The notes: generated by a model from the letters alone, not told the origin. Positions 26,378 to 37,686 are shown, counted from the first letter of the stretch. The stretch is 64,000 nucleotides of DNA from Limnohabitans sp. 2KL-51 (GCF_003063645.1 NZ_NESJ01000008.1:142028-206027), one strand, 5' to 3'. A program made the numbers and translations.

Positions 26378-27015
26378 TCATCGCACCCATTGGCGTGTGG
26401 CACGGGCCAGCGACTCGATGCGCACCCAGTCGCCTTGGACCAGTGCATCGGCAGGCACCAGCCATGAGCCACCCACGCAGGCCACATTGGGCAGGCTCAA
26501 AAACTCCAATGCATTACCCGGTGTAACGCCGCCGGTTGGGCAAAACTTCACATCAAAGAACGGGCCGCTCCAGGCCTTGAGCATGGCAGGGCCGCCCGCT
26601 TGCATGGCAGGGAAGAATTTGAGTTCGGTGTAACCGTCTTCTTGGGCCATCATGATTTCGCTGCCGGTGGCCACACCGGGCAGCAATGACAAACCGTGGT
26701 CGCGGCAAGCTTGGCCGACTGTCTTGGTGTAGCCGGGGCTTACCGCAAAACGGGCACCGGCTTTGGCGGCTGCTGCGGCGTCAGCTGGGCTGCGCACCGT
26801 GCCGGCACCAACCACGGCGCCCTCCACTTCCTTGGCAATCGCTTCCATGCAGGCCAGGGCCTGCGGGGTGCGCAAGGTGACTTCGAGCATGCGGATGCCA
26901 CCGGCCACCAGCGCACGCGCCATGGGCACCGCATGCGCCACATCGTGCAACACGATCACTGGGATCACCGGGGCGTCTTGCATCACTTGGAGGGCGGTCA
27001 GTTTTCCACTCAGAT

Positions 27016-27025
<10 letters not shown>
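26378..27025 (-). CDS. eda: 2-dehydro-3-deoxyphosphogluconate aldolase
   Basis: A 215-residue KDPG aldolase. Glu48 (RMLEVTLRT) and the Schiff-base Lys136 (ELKFFPA) are present, with GAGTV and CPTGGV as phosphate-site motifs. It cleaves KDPG to pyruvate and glyceraldehyde 3-phosphate, the second Entner-Doudoroff reaction. Its start overlaps the edd stop by 10 bases, so the two are one operon. Confidence 0.95.
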
Positions 27026-28881
<1,856 letters not shown>

Positions 28882-28903
28882 GTTTTGACGCCGGATGAGG
28901 CGT

Positions 28904-28918
28904 AGTAACTAAATTACA
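28904..28918. promoter_or_regulatory. HexR-like operator upstream of edd-eda
   Basis: AGTAACTAAATTACA agrees at 13 of 15 positions with the HexR consensus TGTAATTAAATTACA known from Proteobacteria. It sits 23 bases before the edd start codon. HexR represses Entner-Doudoroff genes and is released by KDPG. The hexR gene itself is not in this window. Confidence 0.6.
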
Positions 28919-29005
28919 TGACCGATGGTAACCGCGTTCCCCTGCTTTAGCGCGTTTGGCAAGTTACGGACAGGGTACAACTTACTGAAGACAGCTGAGC
29001 GCCGT

Positions 29006-29030
29006 AAAAAAACCCGCTAAGGCGGGTTTT
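29006..29030 (-). terminator. Rho-independent terminator
   Basis: The hairpin AAAACCCGC (29009-29017) / GCGGGTTTT (29022-29030) with a four-base loop is followed on the minus strand by a run of T's. It lies 19 bases after the stop of the small membrane protein gene, so it ends that transcript and separates it from edd-eda. Confidence 0.8.
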
Positions 29031-29048
29031 TGGCAGGCCCGTGACGCG

Positions 29049-29291
29049 TTACTTGGCAGCGGATGCGTTCGCGGCGGCGGGCGCTGCAGAGGCTTCCGCT
29101 GCGGGCGCTGATGCGTCTGCTGCTGGCGCAGAAGCTTCGGCTACTGGCGCTGATACTGCCGCTGGCACTGCCGGTGTTGTTTTTTTGCTTTTGGCAATGC
29201 CAAAGCCGACTGCCAGGCCCACGGCCAGCAAGACTGCTGCGGCAACAACGGCCAAAGCCACGGGTTGGTTGTCATCTTCTTGGGTCGACAT
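29049..29291 (-). CDS. Small single-pass membrane protein with Ala/Pro-rich tail
   Basis: An 80-residue protein starting MSTQEDDNQPVALAVV at 29291. One hydrophobic helix (about residues 10-32) is followed by KSKK and a low-complexity tail of repeated APAADASAPAAEASA-type units. This looks like a short inner-membrane protein with a flexible periplasmic or cytoplasmic tail. The family is not recognised. An open frame continues upstream to 29516 but overlaps chaC on the opposite strand and is unlikely to be coding. Confidence 0.65.
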   Translation of the reverse strand: MSTQEDDNQPVALAVVAAAVLLAVGLAVGFGIAKSKKTTPAVPAAVSAPVAEASAPAADASAPAAEASAAPAAANASAAK

Positions 29292-29342
29292 GGGTTTTTT
29301 CTCCGAAAATAATAGGAATATTGTAATAGGGCCTCGTTGCAC

Positions 29343-29957
29343 ATGACCGACATCCAAGCCGTCACAGCCCAAGCGCCAGCCGCTGACAGTAGCCCCACGC
29401 ACTTCAAGGGCGATTTGCTCGACCACTTCAGGGCGCAAACCGCTGGCCAAGATTTGTGGGTGTTTGGCTACGCCTCTCTTTTGTGGCGCCCCGAGTTCGA
29501 AGCGCAGGAGCAGCACCTCTCACGCGTTTGGGGGTGGCACCGCGCCCTGAAAATGTGGAGCCGTCTGAACCGGGGCAGCCCCGAGTGCCCAGGTTTGGTG
29601 TTTGCCTTGTTGCCCGGCGGCAGTTGCCAAGGCGTGGCTTACCGAGTGGCCCGAGACCAGGCCGACGCGGTATTGGTGCGGTTGTGGGAGCGGGAAATGC
29701 CCATGGATATTTACACCCCCAGCTGGCTGCCCTGCGCCACCCCACAAGGCACGGTACGGGCCTTGGCCTTCACATTGCCCCGCAGCAGCCCCAGCTACAC
29801 CGGGCACTTATCAGCCGAGAGCTATCGGCAAATTTTTCAGCAAGCTTGCGGCCGCTTTGGCACCACGTTTGACTATGCCTTGCAGACCTACCGCAGCCTG
29901 CAAGCCCACGGCATCGAAGACCGGGCCTTGGCCGCTTTGCTGCGCCACGCCGACTGA
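29343..29957 (+). CDS. chaC: Glutathione-specific gamma-glutamylcyclotransferase (ChaC family)
   Basis: A 204-residue protein from the ATG at 29343 (a TTG at 29337 is also in frame). The ChaC signature VFGYASLLWRPEF is at about residues 40-52 and the catalytic Glu lies in RLWEREMPMDIYTP. It degrades glutathione to 5-oxoproline and Cys-Gly. The canonical YGSLIW reads YASLLW here, a mild variation. Confidence 0.88.
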   Translation: MTDIQAVTAQAPAADSSPTHFKGDLLDHFRAQTAGQDLWVFGYASLLWRPEFEAQEQHLSRVWGWHRALKMWSRLNRGSPECPGLVFALLPGGSCQGVAYRVARDQADAVLVRLWEREMPMDIYTPSWLPCATPQGTVRALAFTLPRSSPSYTGHLSAESYRQIFQQACGRFGTTFDYALQTYRSLQAHGIEDRALAALLRHAD

Positions 29958-30086
29958 GCGTTGAGCGTGGTGCGTGGTGCGGATGATCCACCCGTGCCAG
30001 TCAGGGCCAACGGCATCCATTAAGCTCAAAACACCCCTATTGCGCTGGCTCAAAGCCTCAAAAGGCCATCTCCATATACTTGCACC

Positions 30087-30719
30087 ATGAACATCGCCGA
30101 CCTGCGCAAGAGCTACGAAAAAGCAGAGCTCAACGAAAACGCCTCCCACGCCGACCCCTTGAAGCAATTTGAGCAATGGCTGCAAGAGGCCATCACCTCC
30201 GAAGTGCCCGAACCCAACGCCATGACGCTGGCCACCGTGGCCAGCAACCTGCGCCCCAGTACGCGGGTGGTGCTGATCAAAGGCTGTGATGCGCGCGGCA
30301 TCGTCTGGTACACCAATTACGACAGCCAAAAAGGCCAAGAGCTTGCGGGTAATCCCTTTGCAGCGCTGCAGTTCCACTGGGTTGAGCTTGAACGCGTGGT
30401 GCGCATCGAAGGCCGGGTCGAAAAGGTCAGCGACGAAGAAAGCGACGCTTATTTCCACAGCCGACCACTCGATTCACGCATTGGCGCATGGGCTTCACCA
30501 CAAAGCCAGGTTATCGACGGGCGCACCGTGCTGGTGACCAACGCTGCCAAATACGCAGCGCAATTCATGCTGCAGCCGCCCCGCCCACCCCACTGGGGTG
30601 GCTACCGGTTGGTGCCTGACCAATGGCAGTTTTGGCAAGGCCGAAAAAGCCGTTTGCATGACCGCTTGCGTTACACACCCGCAGGCGATCAGTGGCTACG
30701 CGAGCGACTGGCCCCCTGA
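30087..30719 (+). CDS. pdxH: Pyridoxamine 5'-phosphate oxidase
   Basis: A 210-residue FMN enzyme of full length. It has [20 protein letters not shown], the [12 protein letters not shown] flavin-binding segment, [18 protein letters not shown] and the C-terminal [14 protein letters not shown]. It oxidises pyridoxine or pyridoxamine 5'-phosphate to pyridoxal 5'-phosphate in the cytoplasm. Confidence 0.96.
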   Translation: MNIADLRKSYEKAELNENASHADPLKQFEQWLQEAITSEVPEPNAMTLATVASNLRPSTRVVLIKGCDARGIVWYTNYDSQKGQELAGNPFAALQFHWVELERVVRIEGRVEKVSDEESDAYFHSRPLDSRIGAWASPQSQVIDGRTVLVTNAAKYAAQFMLQPPRPPHWGGYRLVPDQWQFWQGRKSRLHDRLRYTPAGDQWLRERLAP

Positions 30720-30774
30720 AGCGCTTACGACGAACAAGCACCACACGGCACTGCGCCTGGCTGTCCTGGTGAGA

Positions 30775-31731
30775 TTAGGCTGGTAACAAGGTCAGCAAGG
30801 CCATGGCAAGAGAGATGCCCAACAGGGCCATCAGCGTGGAGATGGCCACGGCAGCAGTGACAGTGTCTTCTGCCTTGTGGTAACGCTGCGAGAACAAAAA
30901 CACGTTGGCTCCAATGGGCAAAGCGGCGACCACCACCATCACCGACAAGGCCAGCCCGCGCATGCCCAAAGCCCAACCCACAGCCAGCATGAGAGCGGGG
31001 TGCAAAACGGTCTTGACCAAAGACAACCGCACAACTGCTGAGAGGTTTTTGCCCACGGGGGTTTGCGACAGTGTGATGCCCACCAGCACCAGTGCGATAG
31101 GGCCAAAGGCGCTGCCCAACAATTGCAAAGGTTTGTCAATGACCGGGTGCAAGCCCCAGCCGGTTTGCGCATACAGCAGGCCCACGATGATGGGCAACGG
31201 CACAGGGTGCAACACCGCGCTGCGGATGGCCTGGCCCACAGTGCGCCACAGTTGCCCTTTTTGGCCAGAAGCAGCGGCTTGCTCGCTGGCCATTTGCAAC
31301 TCCAACACCACAGTGGCCATGGTCAGCAGCAACAGCGCATGCAAGGAGATGAGGGTGAACAACAAAACCTGGCCCGCCTCACCATAGGCCAGGCTTATCA
31401 GGGGCACGCCGATCATCAAGGTGTTGCTGAAGATGCCGGCCAACGCCAACACCGAAGCGCGCGAATCGCGACCATAGGCGACCAACATGGCAAAAAACAG
31501 CACCGCCGCCACCAAAAAGTATTGGAACACCGGGCGCATGTCCAGGCGCTCCAGGTGCACCGAACTCATGGTGCGAAACAGCAGCGCTGGCGTCAGCACC
31601 AGAAACACCAGGTTGGACAAATCGCGCACCGACTCGGGCCGCATGAGCTTGGCCTTGCCCGCGACAGAGCCCATCAAGATGAGCAGCACCACGGGCAAAA
31701 GAGAGGACATGACGGGATGATCAAGGTTCAT
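30775..31731 (-). CDS. AEC (auxin efflux carrier) family transporter
   Basis: A 318-residue membrane protein with about ten hydrophobic helices in two five-helix halves. Conserved features are the N-terminal PVVLLILMGSVAGK and the central SNTLMIGVPL. Bacterial AEC members move malate, malonate and similar organic acids. The substrate here is unknown. Confidence 0.88.
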   Translation of the reverse strand: MNLDHPVMSSLLPVVLLILMGSVAGKAKLMRPESVRDLSNLVFLVLTPALLFRTMSSVHLERLDMRPVFQYFLVAAVLFFAMLVAYGRDSRASVLALAGIFSNTLMIGVPLISLAYGEAGQVLLFTLISLHALLLLTMATVVLELQMASEQAAASGQKGQLWRTVGQAIRSAVLHPVPLPIIVGLLYAQTGWGLHPVIDKPLQLLGSAFGPIALVLVGITLSQTPVGKNLSAVVRLSLVKTVLHPALMLAVGWALGMRGLALSVMVVVAALPIGANVFLFSQRYHKAEDTVTAAVAISTLMALLGISLAMALLTLLPA

Positions 31732-31813
31732 CCCTGGATTATCTCGGTAAGCCAGCCCTCTCGAACGGCGGAAACCAAGTAGCGCCGCCCCTTAGGCGAC
31801 GCCACGCAGGCCA

Positions 31814-33868
31814 TCAAAACGTGGCCTGAACCCCCAACTTGAAGCTGCGACCCGGCAAAGGCGACTTGCCAAAGGCCGTGCTCGTGAGGATGGAACTGGC
31901 GCTGTAGGCCAGTTGGTCGGTCAGGTTGTCCAAGCGGGCAAACCAGTTCAGCACCGTGGCGTCTAGCTTTTGGCGGTAAGACACGCTGGCGTTGACCAGG
32001 GTGTACGACCCCGTGGCCACGCTGCCTTCGGGCACGCGCTTTTGCTCGGCATGCCAGTCAGCCCCCAGCTTGGCACTCCAGGGACCATGGCTATGCACCA
32101 GCGTGGCACCCACACGCATGGGCGCAATGCGCGGCAAGGGCTCCCCCGTGCTGCTGTTGGTGGCCCGCACCGTGTCGGCGCGCCAGTCCAGATCAAGTGT
32201 TGAGACTTTTTGCCATAGACGCTGACGACCGTTGACTTCCAGACCCTGGAATTTGGCCCTCACGCCTTGGTAAAGCTGTAATGGCAAAACACCCTCATCA
32301 TCAGCTGCTTCAGGTCCGACGGGTTCGCCCTCTTCGCCCCGGTACTCGCCCGTGTTCATCAAGCCAATGTAATTGGCAAACTGGCTGGCAAATGCTGTCA
32401 CGACCATGCGGTTCGGGCCCGACTTCCACGCCAAACCACCATCAAGGCTCTTGGACTTTTCCAAGCCCAAGTCTTTGTTGCCGATTTCCCATGCATGGGT
32501 GGCCAGGTGGGGGCCATTGGCAAACAACTCATAGTCTTTGGGCGCACGCTGCGACAAAGCCGCATTGCTGGTCAAAGACCAAGTGGGCGACAACTTAAAG
32601 ACCACCCCAGCGGCCACACTGAAGGGGGTGAATTTTTTGGCACCGATGCCCTCGTCAAAACGGTCCAGCTCGGGGTTGCCCAAGGATTCGACCCGCACCG
32701 ACTCCCATCGCGCCCCGGCCGTGACTTGGCCCCAGGCGGTGGGCAACTCTTCGTGCACAAAAAGGGCTTGGCTGCGTGTGCGGCTGAAGGGCGCAAAGGC
32801 TTCGTCACCCACCGCAGAAAAGCGGCTCGATTCGGTCTGCACACCGAGCACGCCTTGCCAACCGGCCAGCGCGCGATGGCGCGCCTCGATGCGCAGGTCT
32901 TGCCCCTTGTTTGAAAAAACGGTTTCAGGCCCGCCGTTGAAAAACTCGGTATGCCGGTAATCGGTGTGGCTCAGGCGGGCTTTGACGCTGTCAAACCAGC
33001 CTGACAGTTGGCGCACTTGCCCCTCCAGCGCGTAGCGGGTGGTCTTCATGCCAATCGTCACTTCGTCTTCGGCCACGGTGCCGTAATCGCTTTGGTAGGT
33101 GTTGACCGATGCGCCCAAATAGCCGTGGTCCCAGAAGGTGCTGGCCCCGAAAGCGCCACCCCGGGCGGTGCTGGCGGAGTTGCAAATGCGCCGGGCGTTG
33201 GCAGGCGAGCCGGGTTGGGTGCAATCAAGCGACACTGGCACCCGCACATCGCCTGTGCGGCGGTCAAAACCATCCAGGTGCAGGGCATAACGTTCGTTAC
33301 CCGCCTCTATCAATCCGGCCACACTGCGCTCGTCATTGCCTGTGCCCGCTTGCAGCTGGGCCTTGCCCATCACGCCCGAGATCGGTGCGCGCGGGATGCG
33401 GTTGTCGATCACGTTGACCACGCCGCCCACGGCGCTGCCGCCATAGAGCAAGGCGGCTGGACCGCGCAAGACCTCGATGCGGTCGGTGGACAGCACGTCC
33501 AAAGGCACCGCATGGTCATAACTGAGCGCAGAGGCGTCCAGGCTGGAGGCGCTGTTGTTCAGCACCCGGATGCGGTCGCCATCAAGCCCGCGAATGACGG
33601 GGCGGCTGGCGTTGGGACCAAAGTAGGTGCTGGACACGCCTGGCAAGCCGTTCAGGGTCTCGCCCAAAGTGCTTTGCCCGCGTTCGAGCAGGTCGGCGCG
33701 GCCCATGGTGCTGACCGGCACGGTGGTGCTGTCGCGCCCCATGGGGTTGCCGGTGATGACAATTTCGCTGGGCACGCCCGGTGCGGCGTTTTGCGCCCAG
33801 GCATTTGAAAAAGACAAAGTGGCCAAGCAGGCATAAGCCAAGGCCGAAAGCTGAAAAGAATGTGTCAT
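31814..33868 (-). CDS. TonB-dependent outer membrane receptor, ZnuD-like
   Basis: A 684-residue receptor. A signal peptide (residues 1-26) precedes the plug domain, with GETLNGLPGVSSTYFGPNAS, RPVIRGLDGDRIRVLNN and EVLRGPAALLYGGSAVGGVVN; the beta-barrel ends with a terminal aromatic (VQATF). The plug wording and length resemble the zinc receptor ZnuD. Two small exported His-rich and Cys-rich proteins are encoded just upstream, which supports a metal substrate. No Zur site was confirmed. Confidence 0.88.
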   Translation of the reverse strand: MTHSFQLSALAYACLATLSFSNAWAQNAAPGVPSEIVITGNPMGRDSTTVPVSTMGRADLLERGQSTLGETLNGLPGVSSTYFGPNASRPVIRGLDGDRIRVLNNSASSLDASALSYDHAVPLDVLSTDRIEVLRGPAALLYGGSAVGGVVNVIDNRIPRAPISGVMGKAQLQAGTGNDERSVAGLIEAGNERYALHLDGFDRRTGDVRVPVSLDCTQPGSPANARRICNSASTARGGAFGASTFWDHGYLGASVNTYQSDYGTVAEDEVTIGMKTTRYALEGQVRQLSGWFDSVKARLSHTDYRHTEFFNGGPETVFSNKGQDLRIEARHRALAGWQGVLGVQTESSRFSAVGDEAFAPFSRTRSQALFVHEELPTAWGQVTAGARWESVRVESLGNPELDRFDEGIGAKKFTPFSVAAGVVFKLSPTWSLTSNAALSQRAPKDYELFANGPHLATHAWEIGNKDLGLEKSKSLDGGLAWKSGPNRMVVTAFASQFANYIGLMNTGEYRGEEGEPVGPEAADDEGVLPLQLYQGVRAKFQGLEVNGRQRLWQKVSTLDLDWRADTVRATNSSTGEPLPRIAPMRVGATLVHSHGPWSAKLGADWHAEQKRVPEGSVATGSYTLVNASVSYRQKLDATVLNWFARLDNLTDQLAYSASSILTSTAFGKSPLPGRSFKLGVQATF

Positions 33869-33946
33869 AACGGTGTGATTTGAAAAACAGGAACAGGCAA
33901 GCGCCTTCCGCCACAGACGGAAAGCCAGCCAGACAGGATCAGGGAT

Positions 33947-34363
33947 TCAAATCAACACAGGCGGCGCACGGGCTTGCGCCGAGGACCAGAGGTCTTGGTC
34001 CGGAGAAAAAGCCACCCGAAAAATGGGGGGCACCATGGCCACCCTCGGGGCCAGGCCGGGTGAGCACGTTGCACTCAGCCTTTCGGCTTGGGACAGGTGA
34101 TCCAGCACACGGCACAGATCGGCGTCGACCTCATGACCCAGGGCGTCTGAATGCCCTTCGTGCCGATGTTCATCGTGCGCAGGCCCCGCATGTGCCTCGT
34201 CCAGCCCATCCGGGGCCGATATCGCCTGCAAAGTCCCGTGGTCACGGCCATGCTCAATGCCGTGCCCAATGTTGTGCAGATGCCCCCAAAGCGGGGCCCA
34301 CAGCAAGGCCGCCACCAGCAAGGTGTGCAGCCAAACAGGCAGGCGTGAACGCGAAAAACTCAT
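33947..34363 (-). CDS. Histidine-rich exported or membrane-anchored protein
   Basis: A 138-residue protein with an N-terminal hydrophobic helix (about residues 10-27) and then a His-dense segment (residues 28-78, including HLHNIGHGIEHGRDHG and AHDEHRHEGHSD) with about a dozen histidines. The C-terminal part has CRVLDHLSQAERLSATC. Similar DUF2946-like proteins sit beside metal-related TonB receptors. It could bind zinc or another metal in the periplasm. It is 78 bases upstream of the TonB receptor gene. Confidence 0.7.
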   Translation of the reverse strand: MSFSRSRLPVWLHTLLVAALLWAPLWGHLHNIGHGIEHGRDHGTLQAISAPDGLDEAHAGPAHDEHRHEGHSDALGHEVDADLCRVLDHLSQAERLSATCSPGLAPRVAMVPPIFRVAFSPDQDLWSSAQARAPPVLI

Positions 34364-34388
34364 GACAACTCAGGTGGACAGCGGCGCA

Positions 34389-34628
34389 TCAATGCGCGTG
34401 CTTCATGCCGCAGTATTTGCCCAGCGCCAAGCCCTTGCAGGCGGTTTGCAGCTCTTTGTTGCATTGGGCCGGTTTTTTGCCGGACTCCAGGCATTTGGCC
34501 GCCGCCTCGTGGGCCTCGGCCATGGCGCGGTGTCGGGCAATGTCTTCCTGGACTTCTTTGGTGCTGTGTTGTGCCAAGACCCCCCAAGACAAGCTCATGG
34601 CGGCAAGAAAAAAGGCAATTTTGTTCAT
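34389..34628 (-). CDS. Small secreted four-cysteine protein
   Basis: A 79-residue protein with a clear signal peptide (MNKIAFFLAAMSLSWGVLAQ). The mature part has Cys46, Cys56, Cys64 and Cys73, probably forming two disulfides or a metal site, and a C-terminal KHAH. Its place next to the His-rich protein and the ZnuD-like receptor suggests metal handling. No named family is recognised. Confidence 0.75.
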   Translation of the reverse strand: MNKIAFFLAAMSLSWGVLAQHSTKEVQEDIARHRAMAEAHEAAAKCLESGKKPAQCNKELQTACKGLALGKYCGMKHAH

Positions 34629-34704
34629 GGGTTTTCTTCGGGTAATTGGCTTTGTGGTGACAAGCTTTCAATCGGACATCGGCCGATACCGGCTGCCAAT
34701 ATTG

Positions 34705-35238
34705 TCACTCACGCACCAGACGCGCAAACGTCTTTTTGAATTTACTCACCTTGGGCGCGGCCACGGCCATGCAGTAGCCCTGGTAGGGGTTGCGCTCAAA
34801 GAAGTCTTGGTGGTAGTCCTCGGCCGCGCTGTAGTTGGCCAGGGCCAGCACCTCGGTCACGATGGGCTGAACAAAAGCGCGGGCAGCCGTCAATTCGGCG
34901 ATCATCGCCCGCGCCTCTTCGGCCTGCTCGGGTGTGGTGAAGTAAATGCCGCTGCGGTATTGCGTGCCCGTGTCGTTGCCCTGGCGGTTCAACGTGGTCG
35001 GGTCGTGGATGACAAAGAGGATTTCCAGCAGCTCGCGGGTGCTGACTTGCTCGGGGTCGTATTCGAGTTTGACCACTTCGTTGTGGCCTGTGCGGCCGGT
35101 GCAGACTTCGTCGTAAGTTGGGGCCATGGTCTGGCCGTTGCAATAACCCGACTCCACGTCGGTCACACCGCGCACCTTGACGTACACCGCCTCGGTGCAC
35201 CAAAAACAGCCGCCGCCTAAGGTCAGGGTTTGGGTCAT
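34705..35238 (-). CDS. msrA: Peptide methionine (S)-S-oxide reductase MsrA
   Basis: A 177-residue MsrA. The start MTQTLTLGGGCFWCTEAVY at 35238 has AAGGAA six bases upstream. The catalytic Cys11 is in GGGCFWC, with GYCNGQTM, GRTGHNEVV and the YHQDFFERNP substrate loop. It reduces methionine-S-sulfoxide in damaged proteins. Confidence 0.95.
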   Translation of the reverse strand: MTQTLTLGGGCFWCTEAVYVKVRGVTDVESGYCNGQTMAPTYDEVCTGRTGHNEVVKLEYDPEQVSTRELLEILFVIHDPTTLNRQGNDTGTQYRSGIYFTTPEQAEEARAMIAELTAARAFVQPIVTEVLALANYSAAEDYHQDFFERNPYQGYCMAVAAPKVSKFKKTFARLVRE

Positions 35239-35415
35239 GTGGGTTCCTTCAAAATCAGACGAGGGAGGGGAAAAGCCAAGCCGTGAACACAATGGCCCAC
35301 GAAGCAACTGACCGGCAAAGCCATGAAGGCAGCGCAAAAGGCTCATCGCCCACGGGGTGGGCTCCTACAAAAATCGATGCCCCGCCCTGAGGCGATGACA
35401 TCGAATACCCAAGGA

Positions 35416-36294
35416 TTATCGGCCTTGCAGCACCGCCTGCACAAAGTCCCCCAGCGCCGTCTGGTCTCGGTCGCTGCGCCACAGGCATCGTGTGTCGTAA
35501 CGTGCATCGACATCGCGCAGCGGCACAAACACTGCGCCCGCCAGCGCTGACTGCTGCAGGGCCTGCGGCACCAGCGCCACGCCCAAACCTTGCGAGACCA
35601 AGGACACCACACTCAGCCAATGGCGCAGCTCGTGCACCACCTGCGGCATCCAGCCGGCCTGTTCGCACAGCATCACGATGCGCTCGTGGTAATCGGGCGA
35701 AACGGTGCGGGACACAACCACCAGGTCTTGCCCGGCCAGTTCAGCCAGGCCCACACTGGCCGCCCCCGCCAAAGGGTGGCTGGCGGGCAAACAGGCCACC
35801 AAAGGTTGACTGGCCACCAAAATCTGCTCAAAACCCGGCGGCACCCGAGGCGTGTGCACAAAACCCACATCCAGGCGCTCGCGCAACAAGTCGGACAGCT
35901 GCTCGGACGAGCTCAGCTCGCGCAGCACCAGGCGCAAACGCGGGTGGCTGCTTTGAAAGCGGCTGAGGATTTGCGGCAGGCCGCAGTACAGCATGGTCCC
36001 GGCAAAACCGATGTGCAGCTGGCCGGATTGGCCCTCGGCCACATCGCGGGCCTCTCGTGCTGCCGCGCTGGCCTGCGCCAGCAAGGCCCGGGCAGCGGGC
36101 ACAAAGGCCTGGCCCGCCGCCGTGAGCTGCACCCCCCGGCTGTTGCGGGTGAACAGCTGCGCCCCCACCGAGGCTTCGAGCTGCTGGATGTTCAGGCTAA
36201 GCGGCGGCTGCGAAATCGACAGGCGCTGGGCCGCACGGCCAAAGTGCAACTCTTCGGCCAACATGAGGAAATAGCGCAGGTGACGAAATTCCAT
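35416..36294 (-). CDS. LysR-family transcriptional regulator (GcdR-like)
   Basis: A 292-residue LTTR. The N-terminal winged helix (FRHLRYFLMLAEELHFGRAA, SQPPLSLNIQQLE) is followed by the effector-binding domain. It is divergent from glutaryl-CoA dehydrogenase, an arrangement typical for activators of that gene. The shared intergenic region contains a T-N11-A type site. Confidence 0.9.
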   Translation of the reverse strand: MEFRHLRYFLMLAEELHFGRAAQRLSISQPPLSLNIQQLEASVGAQLFTRNSRGVQLTAAGQAFVPAARALLAQASAAAREARDVAEGQSGQLHIGFAGTMLYCGLPQILSRFQSSHPRLRLVLRELSSSEQLSDLLRERLDVGFVHTPRVPPGFEQILVASQPLVACLPASHPLAGAASVGLAELAGQDLVVVSRTVSPDYHERIVMLCEQAGWMPQVVHELRHWLSVVSLVSQGLGVALVPQALQQSALAGAVFVPLRDVDARYDTRCLWRSDRDQTALGDFVQAVLQGR

Positions 36295-36309
36295 GAATTA
36301 AAATAATGT

Positions 36310-36330
36310 ATTGATAGATAGGCAATCAAT
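36310..36330. promoter_or_regulatory. LysR-type operator between lysR-type gene and gcdH
   Basis: A perfect inverted repeat ATTGAT (36310-36315), nine-base spacer, ATCAAT (36325-36330) matches the T-N11-A pattern of LysR-family sites. It lies 16 bases upstream of the LysR start and 65 upstream of gcdH. Confidence 0.6.
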
Positions 36331-36394
36331 ATTAGACAACTATTCATCACGACCTGACAATCGGCTTCAAGATTTTTTTACGGAGACACCCACC

Positions 36395-37582
36395 ATGGCC
36401 ACCACCAAAAACACCTTCAGCTGGGAAGACCCCTTCAACCTCAGCGCGCAATTGACCGATGACGAGCGTCAGGTGCAAGAAGCGGCCCGCGCCTACTGCC
36501 AAGATCGCCTGCTGCCCCGCGTGACCGATGCCTTTTTGAGCGAAACCACCGACGTGGCCATCTTCCGCGAGATGGGCGAGCTGGGCCTGTTGGGTGCCAC
36601 CATACCGGAGCAGTACGGCGGTGCGGGCTTGAACTACGTCTGCTATGGTTTGGTGGCCCGCGAGGTCGAGCGCGTGGACAGCGGGTACCGCTCGATGATG
36701 AGCGTGCAGTCGTCTTTGGTGATGTTGCCCATCAACGACTTTGGCTCTGAAGCCCAAAAACAAAAATACCTGCCCAAGCTGGCGCGTGGCGAGTGGATCG
36801 GCTGCTTTGGACTGACCGAACCCAACCACGGCTCGGACCCCGGCAGCATGATCACCCGCGCCAAGAAAGTGCCCGGCGGCTACTCCTTGAGCGGTGCCAA
36901 GATGTGGATCACCAACAGCCCGATCGCCGACGTGTTCGTGGTCTGGGCCAAGGACGACAGCGGCCAGATCCGCGGCTTCATTTTGGAAAAAGGCTGGAAA
37001 GGCCTGTCGGCCCCCGCTGTGCACGGCAAGGTGGGTCTGCGTGCCTCGATCACCGGCGAGATCGTCATGGACGAAGTGTTCTGCCCTGAAGAAAACGCTT
37101 TTCCTGAAGTGCGCGGCTTGAAAGGCCCCTTCACCTGCCTCAACAGCGCGCGCTACGGCATCGCCTGGGGTGCTCTGGGCGCTGCCGAAGACTGCTACAC
37201 CCGCGCTCGCCAATACGTGATGGACCGCCAGCAGTTTGGCCGCCCCTTGGCCGCCAACCAGCTGATCCAGAAGAAACTGGCCGATATGCTGACCGAGATC
37301 AGCCTTGGCCTGCAAGGGTGCCTCCGCCTGGGCCGCATGAAGGACGAAGGCACCGCCTCGGTGGACCTGACCTCCATCCTCAAGCGCAACAGCTGCGGCA
37401 AAGCACTGGACATCGCCCGCATGGCGCGCGACATGATGGGCGGCAACGGCATCAGCGCCGAATACGGCGTGGCCCGCCACCTGGTGAACCTGGAAGTGGT
37501 CAACACCTACGAAGGCACACACGATGTGCACGCATTGATTTTGGGCCGCGCGATCACCGGGATTCCTGCTTTCTCCAATTGA
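36395..37582 (+). CDS. gcdH: Glutaryl-CoA dehydrogenase
   Basis: A 395-residue acyl-CoA dehydrogenase of the glutaryl-CoA type. The start [20 protein letters not shown] at 36395 has GGAG ten bases upstream; an ATG at 36311 lies inside the regulatory region. Motifs are [47 protein letters not shown] FAD contacts ([14 protein letters not shown]), GGNGIS and the catalytic Glu in [13 protein letters not shown]. It converts glutaryl-CoA to crotonyl-CoA in lysine, tryptophan and aromatic acid breakdown. Confidence 0.94.
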   Translation: MATTKNTFSWEDPFNLSAQLTDDERQVQEAARAYCQDRLLPRVTDAFLSETTDVAIFREMGELGLLGATIPEQYGGAGLNYVCYGLVAREVERVDSGYRSMMSVQSSLVMLPINDFGSEAQKQKYLPKLARGEWIGCFGLTEPNHGSDPGSMITRAKKVPGGYSLSGAKMWITNSPIADVFVVWAKDDSGQIRGFILEKGWKGLSAPAVHGKVGLRASITGEIVMDEVFCPEENAFPEVRGLKGPFTCLNSARYGIAWGALGAAEDCYTRARQYVMDRQQFGRPLAANQLIQKKLADMLTEISLGLQGCLRLGRMKDEGTASVDLTSILKRNSCGKALDIARMARDMMGGNGISAEYGVARHLVNLEVVNTYEGTHDVHALILGRAITGIPAFSN

Positions 37583-37602
37583 AGCTTGACTCTCAACCAC
37601 CT

Positions 37603-37630
37603 AAAAGGCTGCCCATGGGCAGCCTTTTTT
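37603..37630 (+). terminator. Rho-independent terminator of gcdH
   Basis: AAAAGGCTGCCC pairs with GGGCAGCCTTTT across a tiny AT turn, followed by T's. It starts 20 bases after the gcdH stop. An in-frame ATG inside it (37615) is therefore not a believable start for the downstream TetR gene. Confidence 0.85.
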
Positions 37631-37657
37631 GTTGCGGGTCCAGAGTATCCTTGCGCC

Positions 37658-37686
37658 TTGACGAAGAACTGCGTAAACCGTACATT
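37658..37686 (+). promoter_or_regulatory. Predicted sigma-70 promoter of the TetR gene
   Basis: TTGACG (37658-37663) and TACATT (37681-37686) are separated by exactly 17 bases. Transcription would begin near 37693, upstream of the candidate GTG and TTG starts. Confidence 0.6.

Noticed and set aside
34657..34708. GTGACAA / TTGTCAC inverted pair before the Cys-rich protein as a Zur-type operator
   Set aside because: The arms are 38 bases apart and do not fit the Zur consensus.
36347..37600. 417-codon minus-strand open frame opposite gcdH
   Set aside because: Its composition (His, Ala, Gln-rich) is typical of antisense frames; gcdH is certain.
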